A stretch of 64,000 bases of DNA from an uncultured Oceanobacter sp. (lineage in GTDB: Bacteria; Pseudomonadota; Gammaproteobacteria; Pseudomonadales; Oceanobacteraceae), in the NCBI GenBank assembly GCA_913061185.1, contig CAJXTI010000001.1:124001-188000 (forward strand), given 5' to 3'. Within the stretch, counting starts at the first letter, position 1; each line of letters opens with the position of its first letter. Below are positions 11,169 to 20,554 of this stretch, one piece after another. The notes beneath the pieces were generated by a model. It saw only the letters and a program-made list of their open reading frames with translations. It did no database searches and was not told the origin of the DNA. The translations under genes and the position numbers were made by a program.

Positions 11169-11573
11169 ATGCCAAAAGATTACAGTCGAACCTCCCGTTT
11201 GTCGGAACAGATTCAGCGCGAACTGGCCTTGAAAATCCAGTTTGAAATGAAAGACCCGCGCCTGGGTATGGTGACTCTGAATCACGTCAAGGTGGCAAAG
11301 GATCTTGGTTACGCCGATATCTATTTCACTGTGATGGGTGCCCGTGGAGAAACCGATCAGGAAATTCAGGCGCAAACCGTAGCTATTCTTAACGATGCAG
11401 CCGGTTATTTACGCTCGGAACTGGCTCGAATCCTGACGACGCGTATAACGCCGATGTTGCGTTTCCATTACGACGAAAGCATGGATCGTGGCCACCATCT
11501 GACAGGGCTGATTCGGCAGGCTCGCGACAAGGATAAGGCGAACCAGGCGTCGGACGAGCAGGAAGACGTATAG
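11169..11573 (+). CDS. rbfA: 30S ribosome-binding factor RbfA
   Basis: Cold-shock KH-fold protein required for 16S rRNA 5'-end maturation. The 134-aa protein matches the family in RTSRLSEQIQRELA, VTLNHVKVAKDLGYADIYFTVMG, LRSELARILTTRITPMLRFHYDESMDRG and the loop before the LI helix. An AAGAGAGAG ribosome site precedes the ATG. In most relatives truB follows immediately; here it does not. Confidence 0.97.
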   Translation: MPKDYSRTSRLSEQIQRELALKIQFEMKDPRLGMVTLNHVKVAKDLGYADIYFTVMGARGETDQEIQAQTVAILNDAAGYLRSELARILTTRITPMLRFHYDESMDRGHHLTGLIRQARDKDKANQASDEQEDV

Positions 11574-11971
11574 CGCAATTTGTCCTGGCTGGGTAGGATG
11601 GCCGCAAGTGAATGATCCTGATTCGACATTCATCGGCATTCATTGATATGAAAAGTCCTGCGGTGGCCGAAACATAGTACTAGCCTCGAAGAGGCACCTT
11701 CAGTACAATTATGGGCCGCTGATTCGGGGTTTGTCAGTTTTTCGGAATTGGCAGTATCTGCGACGGGCGTGTTCGACCGCCAGGGTTATTCAACCCGAAG
11801 CTGTCCCGGATGCCAGAATAACCTGCTGAAACGGCTGTTAGATTTGATCGCGGTGCCTGACTTTCTCGTGGTTAGTCAGGTCTGCAAACAACATCCTACT
11901 GTTAATGTGCACGGTAGCGATGTCTTTACTAACGTCAGGTTTTCCTGATGCACATTATGTTGGAGTTATAT
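11574..11971. other. Gene-free 400-bp stretch where truB is normally found
   Basis: No coding frame resembling TruB was found on either strand. The stretch holds small dyads (GCCTC-GAA-GAGGC near 11690; CCTGACT paired with AGTCAGG at 11856-11880) that may belong to the rpsO promoter/leader. In E. coli the rpsO leader folds into the S15 autoregulatory pseudoknot; whether this leader does so cannot be told by eye. Confidence 0.6.
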
Positions 11972-12241
11972 ATGGCATTATCTGCTGAGAAAAAAGCTGA
12001 GATCGTTACAGCGTATCAAACTGCCGAAGGCGATACCGGTTCTCCGGAAGTCCAGGTTGCTTTGCTGACCCACAACATTCTGGGTCTGCAGGGTCACTTC
12101 AAGGAGCATGGTAAAGATCACCACTCCCGTCGCGGTCTGATTCGTATGGTTAACCAGCGTCGCAAGTTGCTGGACTATCTGAAGCGTAAAGATGCTAACC
12201 GTTACCTGGATCTGATCCAGCGTCTGGGTCTGCGTCGCTAA
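11972..12241 (+). CDS. rpsO: 30S ribosomal protein S15
   Basis: Primary 16S rRNA-binding protein of the 30S platform. The 89-aa protein starts MALSAEKK and includes [13 protein letters not shown] and [33 protein letters not shown], diagnostic of S15. The ATG at 11972 follows a TTGGAG site; the frame extends upstream to 11948 but the family start is MALS. pnp lies downstream as in most proteobacteria. Confidence 0.98.
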   Translation: MALSAEKKAEIVTAYQTAEGDTGSPEVQVALLTHNILGLQGHFKEHGKDHHSRRGLIRMVNQRRKLLDYLKRKDANRYLDLIQRLGLRR

Positions 12242-12253
12242 TCTCGCTTGCAG

Positions 12254-12279
12254 CAAAAGCCCTCCGGGGCTTTTGTTGT
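12254..12279 (+). terminator. Terminator after rpsO
   Basis: CAAAAGCCC-loop-GGGCTTTTG followed by TTGT lies directly downstream of the rpsO stop codon. Confidence 0.75.
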
Positions 12280-12360
12280 ATCTGTAGCTCGCTTGTGCGG
12301 CTGTCTATACTCCCTCTAAATTCTGCTATCACTGTGGTGCCAGCCCCGCAAGAACGCGGT

Positions 12361-12471
12361 GGTGCTTCTAACCATTTGTCGTTGGTTCCCGCCGGGGAAC
12401 CCGATATTCCAACCCTGTCAGCAGGGCTGGAAAGCTGGCTCGTTGTTCAACGGCCAATGCTTAGAAGCACC
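12361..12471 (+). promoter_or_regulatory. Long double-stranded leader hairpin of pnp
   Basis: Arms 12361-12384 and 12448-12471 can pair over about 24 bp with two or three mismatches (outer stem GGTGCTTCTAA / TTAGAAGCACC). They enclose two smaller hairpins, one of them GGTTCCC-GCC-GGGGAACC. In E. coli a similar pnp leader stem is cut by RNase III and then degraded by PNPase to autoregulate pnp. The location here fits the same control. Confidence 0.6.
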
Positions 12472-12514
12472 GGCGGTGATGCAGCTTCGTTTGATTTACA
12501 GGAATAATGAATAC

Positions 12515-14623
12515 ATGAGCAACAAACCTGTCGCTAATACCAAAACATTCCAGCTCGGTAACGACACCATCACCCTTGAAACTGGCCGAATCGCCCGTCA
12601 AGCAGATGGTGCGGTACTGGTTACCATGGGCAAGACCCAGGTGCTGGCTACTGTTGTCGCTGCCAAAAAAACCAAGCCGGGTCAGGATTTTTTCCCGCTG
12701 TCGGTTCATTACCAGGAAAAAATGTATGCCGCAGGCCGTATTCCTGGCGGTTACCTGAAGCGCGAAGGCCGCCCTTCGGAAAAAGAAACCCTGACTTCCC
12801 GTCTGATTGACCGTCCAATCCGTCCGCTGTTTGCCGATGGTTTTATGAACGAAGTTCAGGTCATCGTCACGGTCATGTCTTCTGAAAAAGACGTTGATCC
12901 AGATATGTGCGGCATGATCGCAACGTCTGCGGCATTGGCTGTATCGGGTGTACCATTTAATGGTCCTATCGGTGGTGCCCGTGTTGCTTTTGTTGAAGAC
13001 CAGGGCTACATCCTCAATCCGAGCCAGACCCAGCTACAGGATTCACTGCTGGACATGATTGTCGCCGGTACCAAAGACGCCGTGTTGATGGTGGAATCCG
13101 AAGCCGACGAACTGACCGAAGATGAAATGCTGGGTGCGGTACTGTTTGCCCACAAAGGTTTCCAGCCGGTGATCACTGCGATCAGCGAGTGGGTTGAAGA
13201 GCTGGCAGTCAGCAAGTGGGATTGGGCTGCTGAAGCCAAGAACGTTGCTTTGTACGAAGCGGTAAAAGCGGAAACAGCGACTGCGATTGGCGAGGCCTAT
13301 ACCACGTCTGACAAGATGGAGCGTTACGGCAAGCTGGACGCTATCAAGGCCAGTGCCGTTGCGAAACTGGCTGCAGCAGAAGGCGAAGAAGGCTTCTCCG
13401 CTGACGACATCGCCGACATGATGGGCGAGCTGAAGTACGAAGTGGTACGTAAACGTATTATCGATGGTGAGCCTCGTATTGACGGTCGTGATAACGATAC
13501 CGTTCGCCCGCTGACTATCGAGACCGGTGTATTAAACACCACTCACGGTTCTGCCTTGTTCACCCGTGGTGAAACCCAGGCGATTGTTGTGACCACTTTG
13601 GGTTCTGCCCGTGATGCACAGATGATCGACTTCCTGCACGGAACCAAGGACGATCCGTTCCTGTTCCATTACAACTTTCCTCCGTATTCTGTAGGTGAAG
13701 CAGGCCGTCTGGGCACACCAGGTCGTCGCGAAATTGGTCATGGTCGTCTTGCCCGTCGTGGTATCCAGGCGATGATGCCTGCCGCTGACGAATTCCCTTA
13801 CACCATTCGTATTGTGTCTGAAATCACCGAATCCAATGGTTCTTCTTCCATGGCGTCTGTGTGTGGTGCATCGCTGGCACTGATGGACGCGGGTGTACCG
13901 ATCAAGGCACCGGTTGCCGGTATTGCCATGGGTCTGATCAAGGAAGGCGAACAGTTTGCCGTCCTGACTGACATTCTGGGTGATGAAGATCACCTGGGTG
14001 ATATGGACTTCAAGGTAGCCGGTACTGACGAAGGTATCACTGCCTTGCAGATGGATATCAAGATCGAAGGCATCACCGAGCAGATCATGGAGATTGCTCT
14101 GGAGAAAGCCAAGGCGGCACGTCTGAATATTCTGGGTCAGATGAATGCCGTGATCGCTGAGCCGCGTGCGACGTTGGCAGAAAATGCGCCAACCATGAGC
14201 ACCATGAAGATCCCTTCCGACAAGATTCGTGAAGTGATTGGCAAGGGTGGTGCGACCATCCGTGACATCACCGAGAAATCTGGTGCCTCTATCGACATCA
14301 ATGATGACGGTGAAATCAAGATCTTCGCAGCGGGTAAAGAAGCTTCTGATCTGGCTCGCAGCATGATCGAAGCCATCACTGCGGATATCGAAGTGGGCAC
14401 TACCTACACAGGTAAGGTCAGCAAAATCGTCGACTTTGGTGCTTTCATCACCGTTCTGCCAGGCAAAGACGGTCTGTTGCACATCTCCCAGATCAGTGAA
14501 GAGCGTGTTGAAAACGTCACCGACTACCTGAAAGAAGGTCAGATGGTGAACGTGCACGTCATGGACGTTGATCCAAAAGGTCGCGTCAAGCTGACCATGA
14601 AGGGTGTTGAGCAACCAGCCTGA
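12515..14623 (+). CDS. pnp: Polyribonucleotide nucleotidyltransferase (PNPase)
   Basis: Phosphorolytic 3'-5' exoribonuclease, a trimer and degradosome component. The 702-aa protein carries two RNase PH-like domains with an alpha-helical linker. The first opens with [18 protein letters not shown] and the second contains [17 protein letters not shown] domain ([20 protein letters not shown]) and an S1 domain ([28 protein letters not shown], split here by normal family spacing) follow. The start at 12515 ([15 protein letters not shown]) follows ACAGGA; the upstream in-frame extension is the structured leader. Confidence 0.98.
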   Translation: MSNKPVANTKTFQLGNDTITLETGRIARQADGAVLVTMGKTQVLATVVAAKKTKPGQDFFPLSVHYQEKMYAAGRIPGGYLKREGRPSEKETLTSRLIDRPIRPLFADGFMNEVQVIVTVMSSEKDVDPDMCGMIATSAALAVSGVPFNGPIGGARVAFVEDQGYILNPSQTQLQDSLLDMIVAGTKDAVLMVESEADELTEDEMLGAVLFAHKGFQPVITAISEWVEELAVSKWDWAAEAKNVALYEAVKAETATAIGEAYTTSDKMERYGKLDAIKASAVAKLAAAEGEEGFSADDIADMMGELKYEVVRKRIIDGEPRIDGRDNDTVRPLTIETGVLNTTHGSALFTRGETQAIVVTTLGSARDAQMIDFLHGTKDDPFLFHYNFPPYSVGEAGRLGTPGRREIGHGRLARRGIQAMMPAADEFPYTIRIVSEITESNGSSSMASVCGASLALMDAGVPIKAPVAGIAMGLIKEGEQFAVLTDILGDEDHLGDMDFKVAGTDEGITALQMDIKIEGITEQIMEIALEKAKAARLNILGQMNAVIAEPRATLAENAPTMSTMKIPSDKIREVIGKGGATIRDITEKSGASIDINDDGEIKIFAAGKEASDLARSMIEAITADIEVGTTYTGKVSKIVDFGAFITVLPGKDGLLHISQISEERVENVTDYLKEGQMVNVHVMDVDPKGRVKLTMKGVEQPA

Positions 14624-14679
14624 TTGTTGCTGTTGTAAAACTCCCGGTTCAGCCTGGACATCCGTCTGACTGAACCCTG

Positions 14680-14704
14680 AAACCGCCTTCGGGCGGTTTT
14701 TTTA
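14680..14704 (+). terminator. Terminator after pnp
   Basis: AAACCGCC-TTC-GGGCGGTTT followed by a run of seven Ts. Confidence 0.85.
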
Positions 14705-14958
14705 TGTCTGCGGTATCCAGATTATTGATACAACGGCCGTTGATTCATGGCAATACGCCGGATCGTCGCTGCTCCTAGACTAGCGTAAGCATCTGATACT
14801 TGTTGCCCCTGAAACGACAGCGTTAAAAATCGATTCACATCACAGTATGTAGTGATTACATAAAAACTGCATTTTCACCATTTTTGCCCCGTCTTTTCTG
14901 TGTCTACAACAGGTTGATATGCCCCTAACGGCTACCAATGATTGGTCTGGAGAGCGTG
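14705..14958. other. Non-coding region before the phosphoketolase-like gene
   Basis: About 250 bases between the pnp terminator and the next gene. It is AT-richer towards the gene (TAAAAATCGATTCACATCAC, TACATAAAAACTGC) and probably contains its promoter. No clear -10/-35 pair or RNA gene was recognised. Confidence 0.5.
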
Positions 14959-16977
14959 ATGGCGCATGAGCGAGTGGTACACAGAGAGGCGGCTGGCAAT
15001 CTGAATGTCAGCCCGGATGTCGACCGGTTATCCCGTGCACTGGTTCGAGTGGGGTGCTCAATCCCAACGCCGCGTGTGGCTGAGGCCCTGTTGATGACTG
15101 AACGGCTGTCGGATAGCCTGGATGGCCGTGTTCCCGGTTTGCAGCGGCAAGCGGAGTTTTTGGCTGCGCCCGGTTCGTCGGCCCAGTGGCAGGTATTGAT
15201 GCGGCTGGTGGCTGCGGGCATGTTGTTAAATCATCTGACCGGTATGCGCCGTGACTGGTTATCGGCACTGCCTGGAATGGGCGCTGCTCTGGAAATCTGG
15301 CAATTACTCACTGGCGCTGCCAATCGTTCCCGACAACAGCGCTATCCGTTAACGGCGGCTGGTTGGGCGCGGTTTGCTCAGGAATTTGCCGGTGATAGCG
15401 AACAACAGATTTTGCCCGGCCCCTGGATCTCACCCGAGTTGGTCGGTGCCAGGGCTCCGCTGGATACGCTGGTCACACAAGCCATTCATCAACCACTGCC
15501 GGGGGAAGTGGCAGTGCTGGTGTTGGATGGGGATGCCAGCGAGCAGCTGGAACGCCTGACGCGCACACTATCCTGGTGGTCCCGGCAGGATTGCGGTGTG
15601 TTGATTCCGGTGTGGATTGGTGAGACCAAAGTGCCTGTAACTGGAACGAACGCTAGTCAGGTGCCGTGTTCGCTGGCTGATACCCGGCCCGTCACTATTG
15701 CCTGTGCATTACTGGAGGCAGAAGCTGAATGGCATCAATCAATGGGCGAGTTGAAATGTTTACCGCTGATCGCGTTGGCCTGTCAGCCAGCCACTGCGGT
15801 GGCAGTTGAATCCACAGCAGTGACCGATTGGCCGGTGACAACTGCGGTATTACGCCAACCACGGCGGCCGCTGCGACCGTTTATGGTAACGGTCAATCGC
15901 CCGGATCCTCACTGGCAGCATGGCGACCATGAGGTACTACCGTTGCTGGATCGTTATTTTGCCGATATTTGTGAAATCAATCCGGCATTGCGGCCACGGC
16001 TGGCAAGTCATATCGGTGCGACTAGCGCGATATTCCCCATCAGCCATGAACGCTTGGGCACTCGTACTGGTGGCTCGGCAGGCGCGTTGTTACACCACCA
16101 TGAGGGAGAATTACTGGCTAACGCCTGTCTGGGCAACCAAATGGGCATCAATCTGCTGGTGACCGATGAATCCGCTGGCCTGGCGATGTTGGAACCATTG
16201 CTGCAGACCGTTGCCTTCGCCCGGCGGCAAAAACTGGATGATGAACCAGCGCCTTGGACTGGATTACCTTTAGTCAGTCGCCATGATGCTGCAGCGCCGG
16301 AGATGACCGAAGCCTTGCTGTCGCAAAGTGCTGATCAGGTTCGGGTTTTGTTGATACCGGATGGCAACACCGCCTTGGCGGCGTTGAAAGCCTGTTATGG
16401 TGAGTCGGGTGTGGTAATGCAATTGGTGATACCGGATGGCAGGGTTGATTCACTATTGACGCCGACCATGGCAGAGCAACTGGTGGCTCATGGTGCTAGT
16501 TGTCTGCGGGGGCATTGCGCGGCAGAAATCCAGCTGGTGGCCTGTGGTTATCTGTCGTTGCAACAGGCGTTCAGGATCAGTGAGCGGCTGCAACAGTTTC
16601 AGCGCCCGCATTCACTGGTTTATGTACTGGAGCCTGGGCGGTTTCGTTATGCCCGTGATTCTACCGAGGCTGGTTGCCAGATAGATAGCCAGATCATCGA
16701 CGGTTTGTTCCCGGAGCGGGTGCGTCAACGGCTGGTCTTGTGCGATATGCGCCCGGAGGTGTTTATCGGTCATTTTCGACGCTTGCATCTCGAACACAGT
16801 CAGGTACTGGGGTTCCGTAATCATCCGGTAGCCAGAACGGGAAGAATGCCTCAGGCCAATGGCTGCAGCTGGTTACACGGTTTGGTTGAGTTGGCGTTAT
16901 CACTTGGCTTGCCTGAAGATAGCTGGATGTCTGCGGCAGAATGGCTGTCGTTACAACCCCGCAGACATCAGTTCTGA
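14959..16977 (+). CDS. Phosphoketolase-like protein lacking catalytic motifs (pseudoenzyme?)
   Basis: The 672-aa protein can be aligned by eye along much of the xylulose-5-P/fructose-6-P phosphoketolase fold, but the thiamine diphosphate motifs are gone. Near residue 190 the sequence VLDGDASEQ-(12)-WWSRQDCGVLIPVWIG stands where the family has VGDGEAETG...DGIVLPILHLNGYK. The HGG(P) segment is absent, and LANACLGN replaces the catalytic Glu loop SEHQCEGF. Family-like parts remain: AAGWARFAQEF; ADQVRVLLIPDGNTALAAL; and a C-terminal domain with LVLCDMRPEVFIGHFRRL. It is shorter than the usual 790-820 aa. The ATG at 14959 follows CTGGAGAG; an in-frame ATG at 14938 is possible. It may be a regulatory or structural relative; the function is unknown. 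Confidence 0.6.
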   Translation: MAHERVVHREAAGNLNVSPDVDRLSRALVRVGCSIPTPRVAEALLMTERLSDSLDGRVPGLQRQAEFLAAPGSSAQWQVLMRLVAAGMLLNHLTGMRRDWLSALPGMGAALEIWQLLTGAANRSRQQRYPLTAAGWARFAQEFAGDSEQQILPGPWISPELVGARAPLDTLVTQAIHQPLPGEVAVLVLDGDASEQLERLTRTLSWWSRQDCGVLIPVWIGETKVPVTGTNASQVPCSLADTRPVTIACALLEAEAEWHQSMGELKCLPLIALACQPATAVAVESTAVTDWPVTTAVLRQPRRPLRPFMVTVNRPDPHWQHGDHEVLPLLDRYFADICEINPALRPRLASHIGATSAIFPISHERLGTRTGGSAGALLHHHEGELLANACLGNQMGINLLVTDESAGLAMLEPLLQTVAFARRQKLDDEPAPWTGLPLVSRHDAAAPEMTEALLSQSADQVRVLLIPDGNTALAALKACYGESGVVMQLVIPDGRVDSLLTPTMAEQLVAHGASCLRGHCAAEIQLVACGYLSLQQAFRISERLQQFQRPHSLVYVLEPGRFRYARDSTEAGCQIDSQIIDGLFPERVRQRLVLCDMRPEVFIGHFRRLHLEHSQVLGFRNHPVARTGRMPQANGCSWLHGLVELALSLGLPEDSWMSAAEWLSLQPRRHQF

Positions 16978-16994
16978 CATCCGTCCAGGTTGTC

Positions 16995-18506
16995 TTACAT
17001 GTGTCCAGTGGTTTCGTAACGTTGGTGCCAGCTCAGTGCCTCACCGAGTAAGTGCGGAGTGTGCATCCCGCGTCCGCTGGCGCAGGCCCGTTCAAAGTAG
17101 TCCATCAATGCCGGGCGGAATGCCGGGTCGGCACACTTCTGGATAATCTGGTGCGCCCGTTGTTTGGGTGACAGACCACGCAGATCCGCTAGCCCATGCT
17201 CCGTGACCAGAATCTTGACGTCGTGTTCAGTGTGATCGACGTGAGAGACCATCGGGACAATGGCGGATATCGCGCCATGTTTGGCGGTGGACGGCGTTAC
17301 AAAAATCGACAGGTAGCCGTTACGGGCGAAGTCGCCAGATCCACCGATGCCGTTCATCATGCGGCTGCCCATAATATGGGTCGAATTGACGTTGCCGTAG
17401 ATATCGGCTTCGATCAGACCATTCATGGCGATCACTCCCAAGCGTCGAATCAGTTCCGGGTGGTTACTGATATCTTGCTGTCGCAAGATAATACGCTGGC
17501 GGTAGAAATCGATGTTGGTATTCAATTCTTCCATTGCCGTGGGGCTGAGCGAAAAGGCGGTCGACGAGGCGGCTGTCAGTGTGCCGGATTTCAGCATCGC
17601 CAACATGCCGTCCTGAATCACTTCGGTAAATGCGCTCAGTTGCTTGAAGGGGCCAGCGTCGAGGCCTTCCAATACGGCGTTGGGGATATTGCCGACCCCG
17701 GATTGTATGGGCAGCAGCTCTTTGGGCATGCGGCCAATGGCAATTTCCTGCTGAAAAAACTGCAGAATATGACTGGCGATACGGCGAGAAATATCATCCG
17801 GTGGATTAAAAGGCGAGTTACGGTCGGGGGCACTGGTTTCGACAATTGCAATGATCTTGTCTGCCGGACAATGGAGGTAGTGTTCGCCGATACGGTCGGT
17901 GGGCTGGCTGATCATAATCGGTTTACGATGTGGCGGCAGGGCGGTGCCGTAATAAATATCGTGCATGCCTTCGAGACCGGCACTCTGGGCGCTGTTGACT
18001 TCCAGAATCACCTGATCTGCCTGTTCTATCCAGGTCTTGTTGTTGCCAACGGCTGATGACGGAATCAGGCGGCCATCTTCAAGAACGCCACTGACTTCTA
18101 TCACAGCAATGTTCATTTTGCCGAGAAAGCCGGACCAGGCGTACTGGGACACTTCGGACAGGTGAATGTCGATGTAGTCCATACTGCCGTTATTGATTTT
18201 CTCGCGGCAGATCGGATCCGACTGAAAAGGCAAACGCATATTGATGCCGTTGACGGCGGCGAGTTTGCCGTCCAGCTCCGGGGCGGTAGAGGCACCGGTC
18301 CAAACGTTGATTCGAAACTCTTCTCCAGCGTTGTTCAGTTGTTCAATACGTTCGGCCAGAGCGGCGGGAATGGCTTTCGGGTATCCCGCGCCGGTAAAGC
18401 CGCTCATGCCGACGGTGCTGCCAGCGGGTATCAGGGCGGCGGCGTCTGCGGCAGACATCAGTCGATTGCGGAGTGCCGTGCAGAGCATGCGTGAATCTGT
18501 AGCCAT
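16995..18506 (-). CDS. Succinyl-CoA:acetate CoA-transferase / acetyl-CoA hydrolase family
   Basis: Class I CoA-transferase that moves CoA between acetate and succinate or related acids. The 503-aa length matches AarC/ScpC-type enzymes. Motifs seen are GSTVGMSGFTGAGYPKAIP near the N terminus, NPPDDISRRIASHIL, LLPIQSGVGNIPNAVLEGL and FTEVIQDGMLAML, the last containing the catalytic Glu of this family. NGIGGSGDFARNGYLSIF and TEHGLADLRG lie near the C terminus. The ATG at 18506 (MATDSRML) is preferred over an upstream in-frame ATG at 18581, giving family length. It is convergent with the phosphoketolase-like gene, 17 bases apart. Confidence 0.9.
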   Translation of the reverse strand: MATDSRMLCTALRNRLMSAADAAALIPAGSTVGMSGFTGAGYPKAIPAALAERIEQLNNAGEEFRINVWTGASTAPELDGKLAAVNGINMRLPFQSDPICREKINNGSMDYIDIHLSEVSQYAWSGFLGKMNIAVIEVSGVLEDGRLIPSSAVGNNKTWIEQADQVILEVNSAQSAGLEGMHDIYYGTALPPHRKPIMISQPTDRIGEHYLHCPADKIIAIVETSAPDRNSPFNPPDDISRRIASHILQFFQQEIAIGRMPKELLPIQSGVGNIPNAVLEGLDAGPFKQLSAFTEVIQDGMLAMLKSGTLTAASSTAFSLSPTAMEELNTNIDFYRQRIILRQQDISNHPELIRRLGVIAMNGLIEADIYGNVNSTHIMGSRMMNGIGGSGDFARNGYLSIFVTPSTAKHGAISAIVPMVSHVDHTEHDVKILVTEHGLADLRGLSPKQRAHQIIQKCADPAFRPALMDYFERACASGRGMHTPHLLGEALSWHQRYETTGHM

Positions 18507-18726
18507 GGTGAAATCCCGGTTGTATAAAGGTGTAAAACTAAGTGGCGTATTTTGTGTCTTTTTTGTGCCAATACGTGCCAAATGATATGACCAAATGAGC
18601 AGTCTGTACGCTCCGGTGATATCGACTTAAGTCTAAAGAAACGGTCTGTTGGTAAATTTGACCTAATTGCCAGGCTTGGGAAGCGGCAGTGCAATCATGA
18701 AAAAGCAGGATTTAAAATTCAAAGGA

Positions 18727-18756
18727 GGGTGTTCAAGACTGGGTGTTCAAGACTGG
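18727..18756. repeat. 14-bp tandem duplication
   Basis: GGGTGTTCAAGACT occurs twice back to back and is followed by GG, in the non-coding stretch 18507-18874 between the CoA-transferase and leuA. No gene was recognised in that stretch. Confidence 0.9.
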
Positions 18757-18825
18757 ATCTAAAAGGCAAGCACGCGGAGGACGTGGATAACGTAGCTCAG
18801 CAAACAGCGCCAGAAAGAACGGAAG

Positions 18826-18855
18826 ACGCTGACCTGACGGATGTCAGATCAGCGT
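18826..18855 (-). terminator. Probable terminator of leuA
   Basis: ACGCTGA-CCTGAC-GGAT-GTCAG-A-TCAGCGT forms a stem of about 12 bp with one bulge, 20 bases past the leuA stop. Read on the minus strand it is followed by a moderately T-rich tail. Confidence 0.55.
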
Positions 18856-18874
18856 GAGGACAGGACAGGTGGCT

Positions 18875-20554
18875 TTACTGTTGTTTCAGCGACTGATTCA
18901 CGACCGCCAATACGGCGTTCATACTGGCGCTCAGAGTATCTTCATCTGCTGCTGCTCCGGTATAACGCTGACCATTGATATTGGCCTGAATAAACGCCAC
19001 GGCACCGGCATCTGAACCTTCGCCTGCTGATTGTTCATCAAATTGCACGATCTGTACGGTCACGCCCAATGCACGGTGAATGGCGTCGGTAAAGGCGCTG
19101 ATGGCACCGTTGCCGTGACCATGCAAACTGACCAGGTTACTGCCATCGTTGAGGCAAGCCTGCACGGCGCTCTGGTTACCGCTGCCTTCGAGGGTATAGC
19201 TGTCGAGCTGCAACTGGCCATGGCTGGTCATAAAGGTATGGCGGAACAAGCGCACAATATCGTCGGTTTGCAATTCGCTGGCGCTGCGCTCGGCGAGCGC
19301 CTGAACCGGTTGTGCCAGTTCAATTTGTACCCAGCGCGGCAAGGTAATGCCCATGGCCTGCTCCAGCAAATAACTGGCCCCCCCTTTGCCGGACTGGCTG
19401 TTGACTCGAATCACCGACTGGTAACTACGGCCAATATCTTCCGGATTGATGGGCAGGTAAGCGACATCCCATGGTTCATTTTCTGTCTGTGCAGCAAGGC
19501 ATTTACGAATAGCGTCCTGGTGGCTGCCGGAAAAGGCGGTATATACCAGCTCACCCAGCCAGGGGTGGCGCGGATGGGTTTTGATATTGGTGCAGGCCTC
19601 AACCGTGCTGATAATGTCGTCGGCCATGCTGATATCCAGCTGTGGATCAATGCCCTGGCTATAGAGGTTCATCGCCATGGTGACGATATCCATATTGCCG
19701 GTGCGTTCGCCATTACCGAGCAAGGTGCCTTCGATACGGTCTGCACCTGCAAGAAGCGCCATTTCAGCAGCGGCCACCGCGCAGCCCCGGTCGTTATGGG
19801 TGTGAATGCTGACCAACACGCTATCGCGCTGGTTGACGTGATCACAAAACCATTCGATCTGGTCAGCAAAGACGTTGGGCATGGCCGATTCGACGGTAGC
19901 CGGAAGGTTGAGAATGATCTTCTTCTCCGGCGTCGGCTGCCACACCTCAATCACGGCGTTGCAGACTTCAACCGCGAACTCGACTTCGGTGCTGGAGAAG
20001 CTTTCCGGAGAATACTGGAAGGTCCAGTCGGTCGCCGGATAATCCCGTGCGACCTGTTGCACCTTGGCTGCACCTTGGCGGGCGATATCGACAATACCGG
20101 CTTTATCAAGATTAAAGACTTTCTTGCGCTGTACCGGCGAGGTCGAGTTGTACACATGCACCACCGCACGACGGGCACCATCCAGTGCTTCGTAAGTGCG
20201 TTCGATCAGATCATTACGGGCCTGCACCAACACCTGAATGGTGACGTCATCGGGGATGCGGTTTTCTTCGATCAACCAACGTACAAAGTCAAAATCTGGC
20301 TGCGAGGCCGCTGGGAAACCGACTTCGATTTCTTTGAAGCCCATGTTGACCAGCAGGTGCCACATGGCCTGCTTCTGACTCACGTTCATGGGTTCGATCA
20401 GTGCCTGGTTGCCATCACGCAGATCCACAGAACACCACAGCGGAGCTGTCCGGATTTCCGCATTTGGCCAGCGGCGATCCGTTTTCCGGATGACCGGAAA
20501 GCGAGGGTATTTTTCCGGATTAAAGTCCGGGTTGCTGTATTGATGGTGGCTCAT
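18875..20554 (-). CDS. leuA: 2-isopropylmalate synthase LeuA (long form)
   Basis: First committed step of leucine synthesis: acetyl-CoA plus 2-oxoisovalerate. The 559-aa protein is the longer LeuA type. The HMGL-like TIM barrel has DLRDGNQAL, GFKEIEVGFPAASQPDFDF, ARNDLIERT, HTHNDRGCAVAAAE (metal His) and GNGERTGNMD. A C-terminal allosteric LeuA dimer domain (residues about 430-555) follows. The start MSHHQYSNPDFNPEKYPRF at 20554 is preceded by CACGGAGCC; an in-frame ATG at 20623 lacks a good site. It is divergent from an Lrp-type regulator 185 bases away, a likely controller. Confidence 0.95.
   Translation of the reverse strand: MSHHQYSNPDFNPEKYPRFPVIRKTDRRWPNAEIRTAPLWCSVDLRDGNQALIEPMNVSQKQAMWHLLVNMGFKEIEVGFPAASQPDFDFVRWLIEENRIPDDVTIQVLVQARNDLIERTYEALDGARRAVVHVYNSTSPVQRKKVFNLDKAGIVDIARQGAAKVQQVARDYPATDWTFQYSPESFSSTEVEFAVEVCNAVIEVWQPTPEKKIILNLPATVESAMPNVFADQIEWFCDHVNQRDSVLVSIHTHNDRGCAVAAAEMALLAGADRIEGTLLGNGERTGNMDIVTMAMNLYSQGIDPQLDISMADDIISTVEACTNIKTHPRHPWLGELVYTAFSGSHQDAIRKCLAAQTENEPWDVAYLPINPEDIGRSYQSVIRVNSQSGKGGASYLLEQAMGITLPRWVQIELAQPVQALAERSASELQTDDIVRLFRHTFMTSHGQLQLDSYTLEGSGNQSAVQACLNDGSNLVSLHGHGNGAISAFTDAIHRALGVTVQIVQFDEQSAGEGSDAGAVAFIQANINGQRYTGAAADEDTLSASMNAVLAVVNQSLKQQ

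Noticed and set aside
9771-11375. 534-codon minus-strand frame opposite infB and rbfA
   Set aside because: Antisense shadow; spans two certain genes and shows no motif.
17196-18056. 286-codon frame opposite the CoA-transferase
   Set aside because: Antisense shadow of a clear CoA-transferase.
18698-18763. 21-codon frame starting MKKQDLKFKGG
   Set aside because: Too short, no good ribosome site, and it only reads through the tandem duplication; not a convincing leader peptide.
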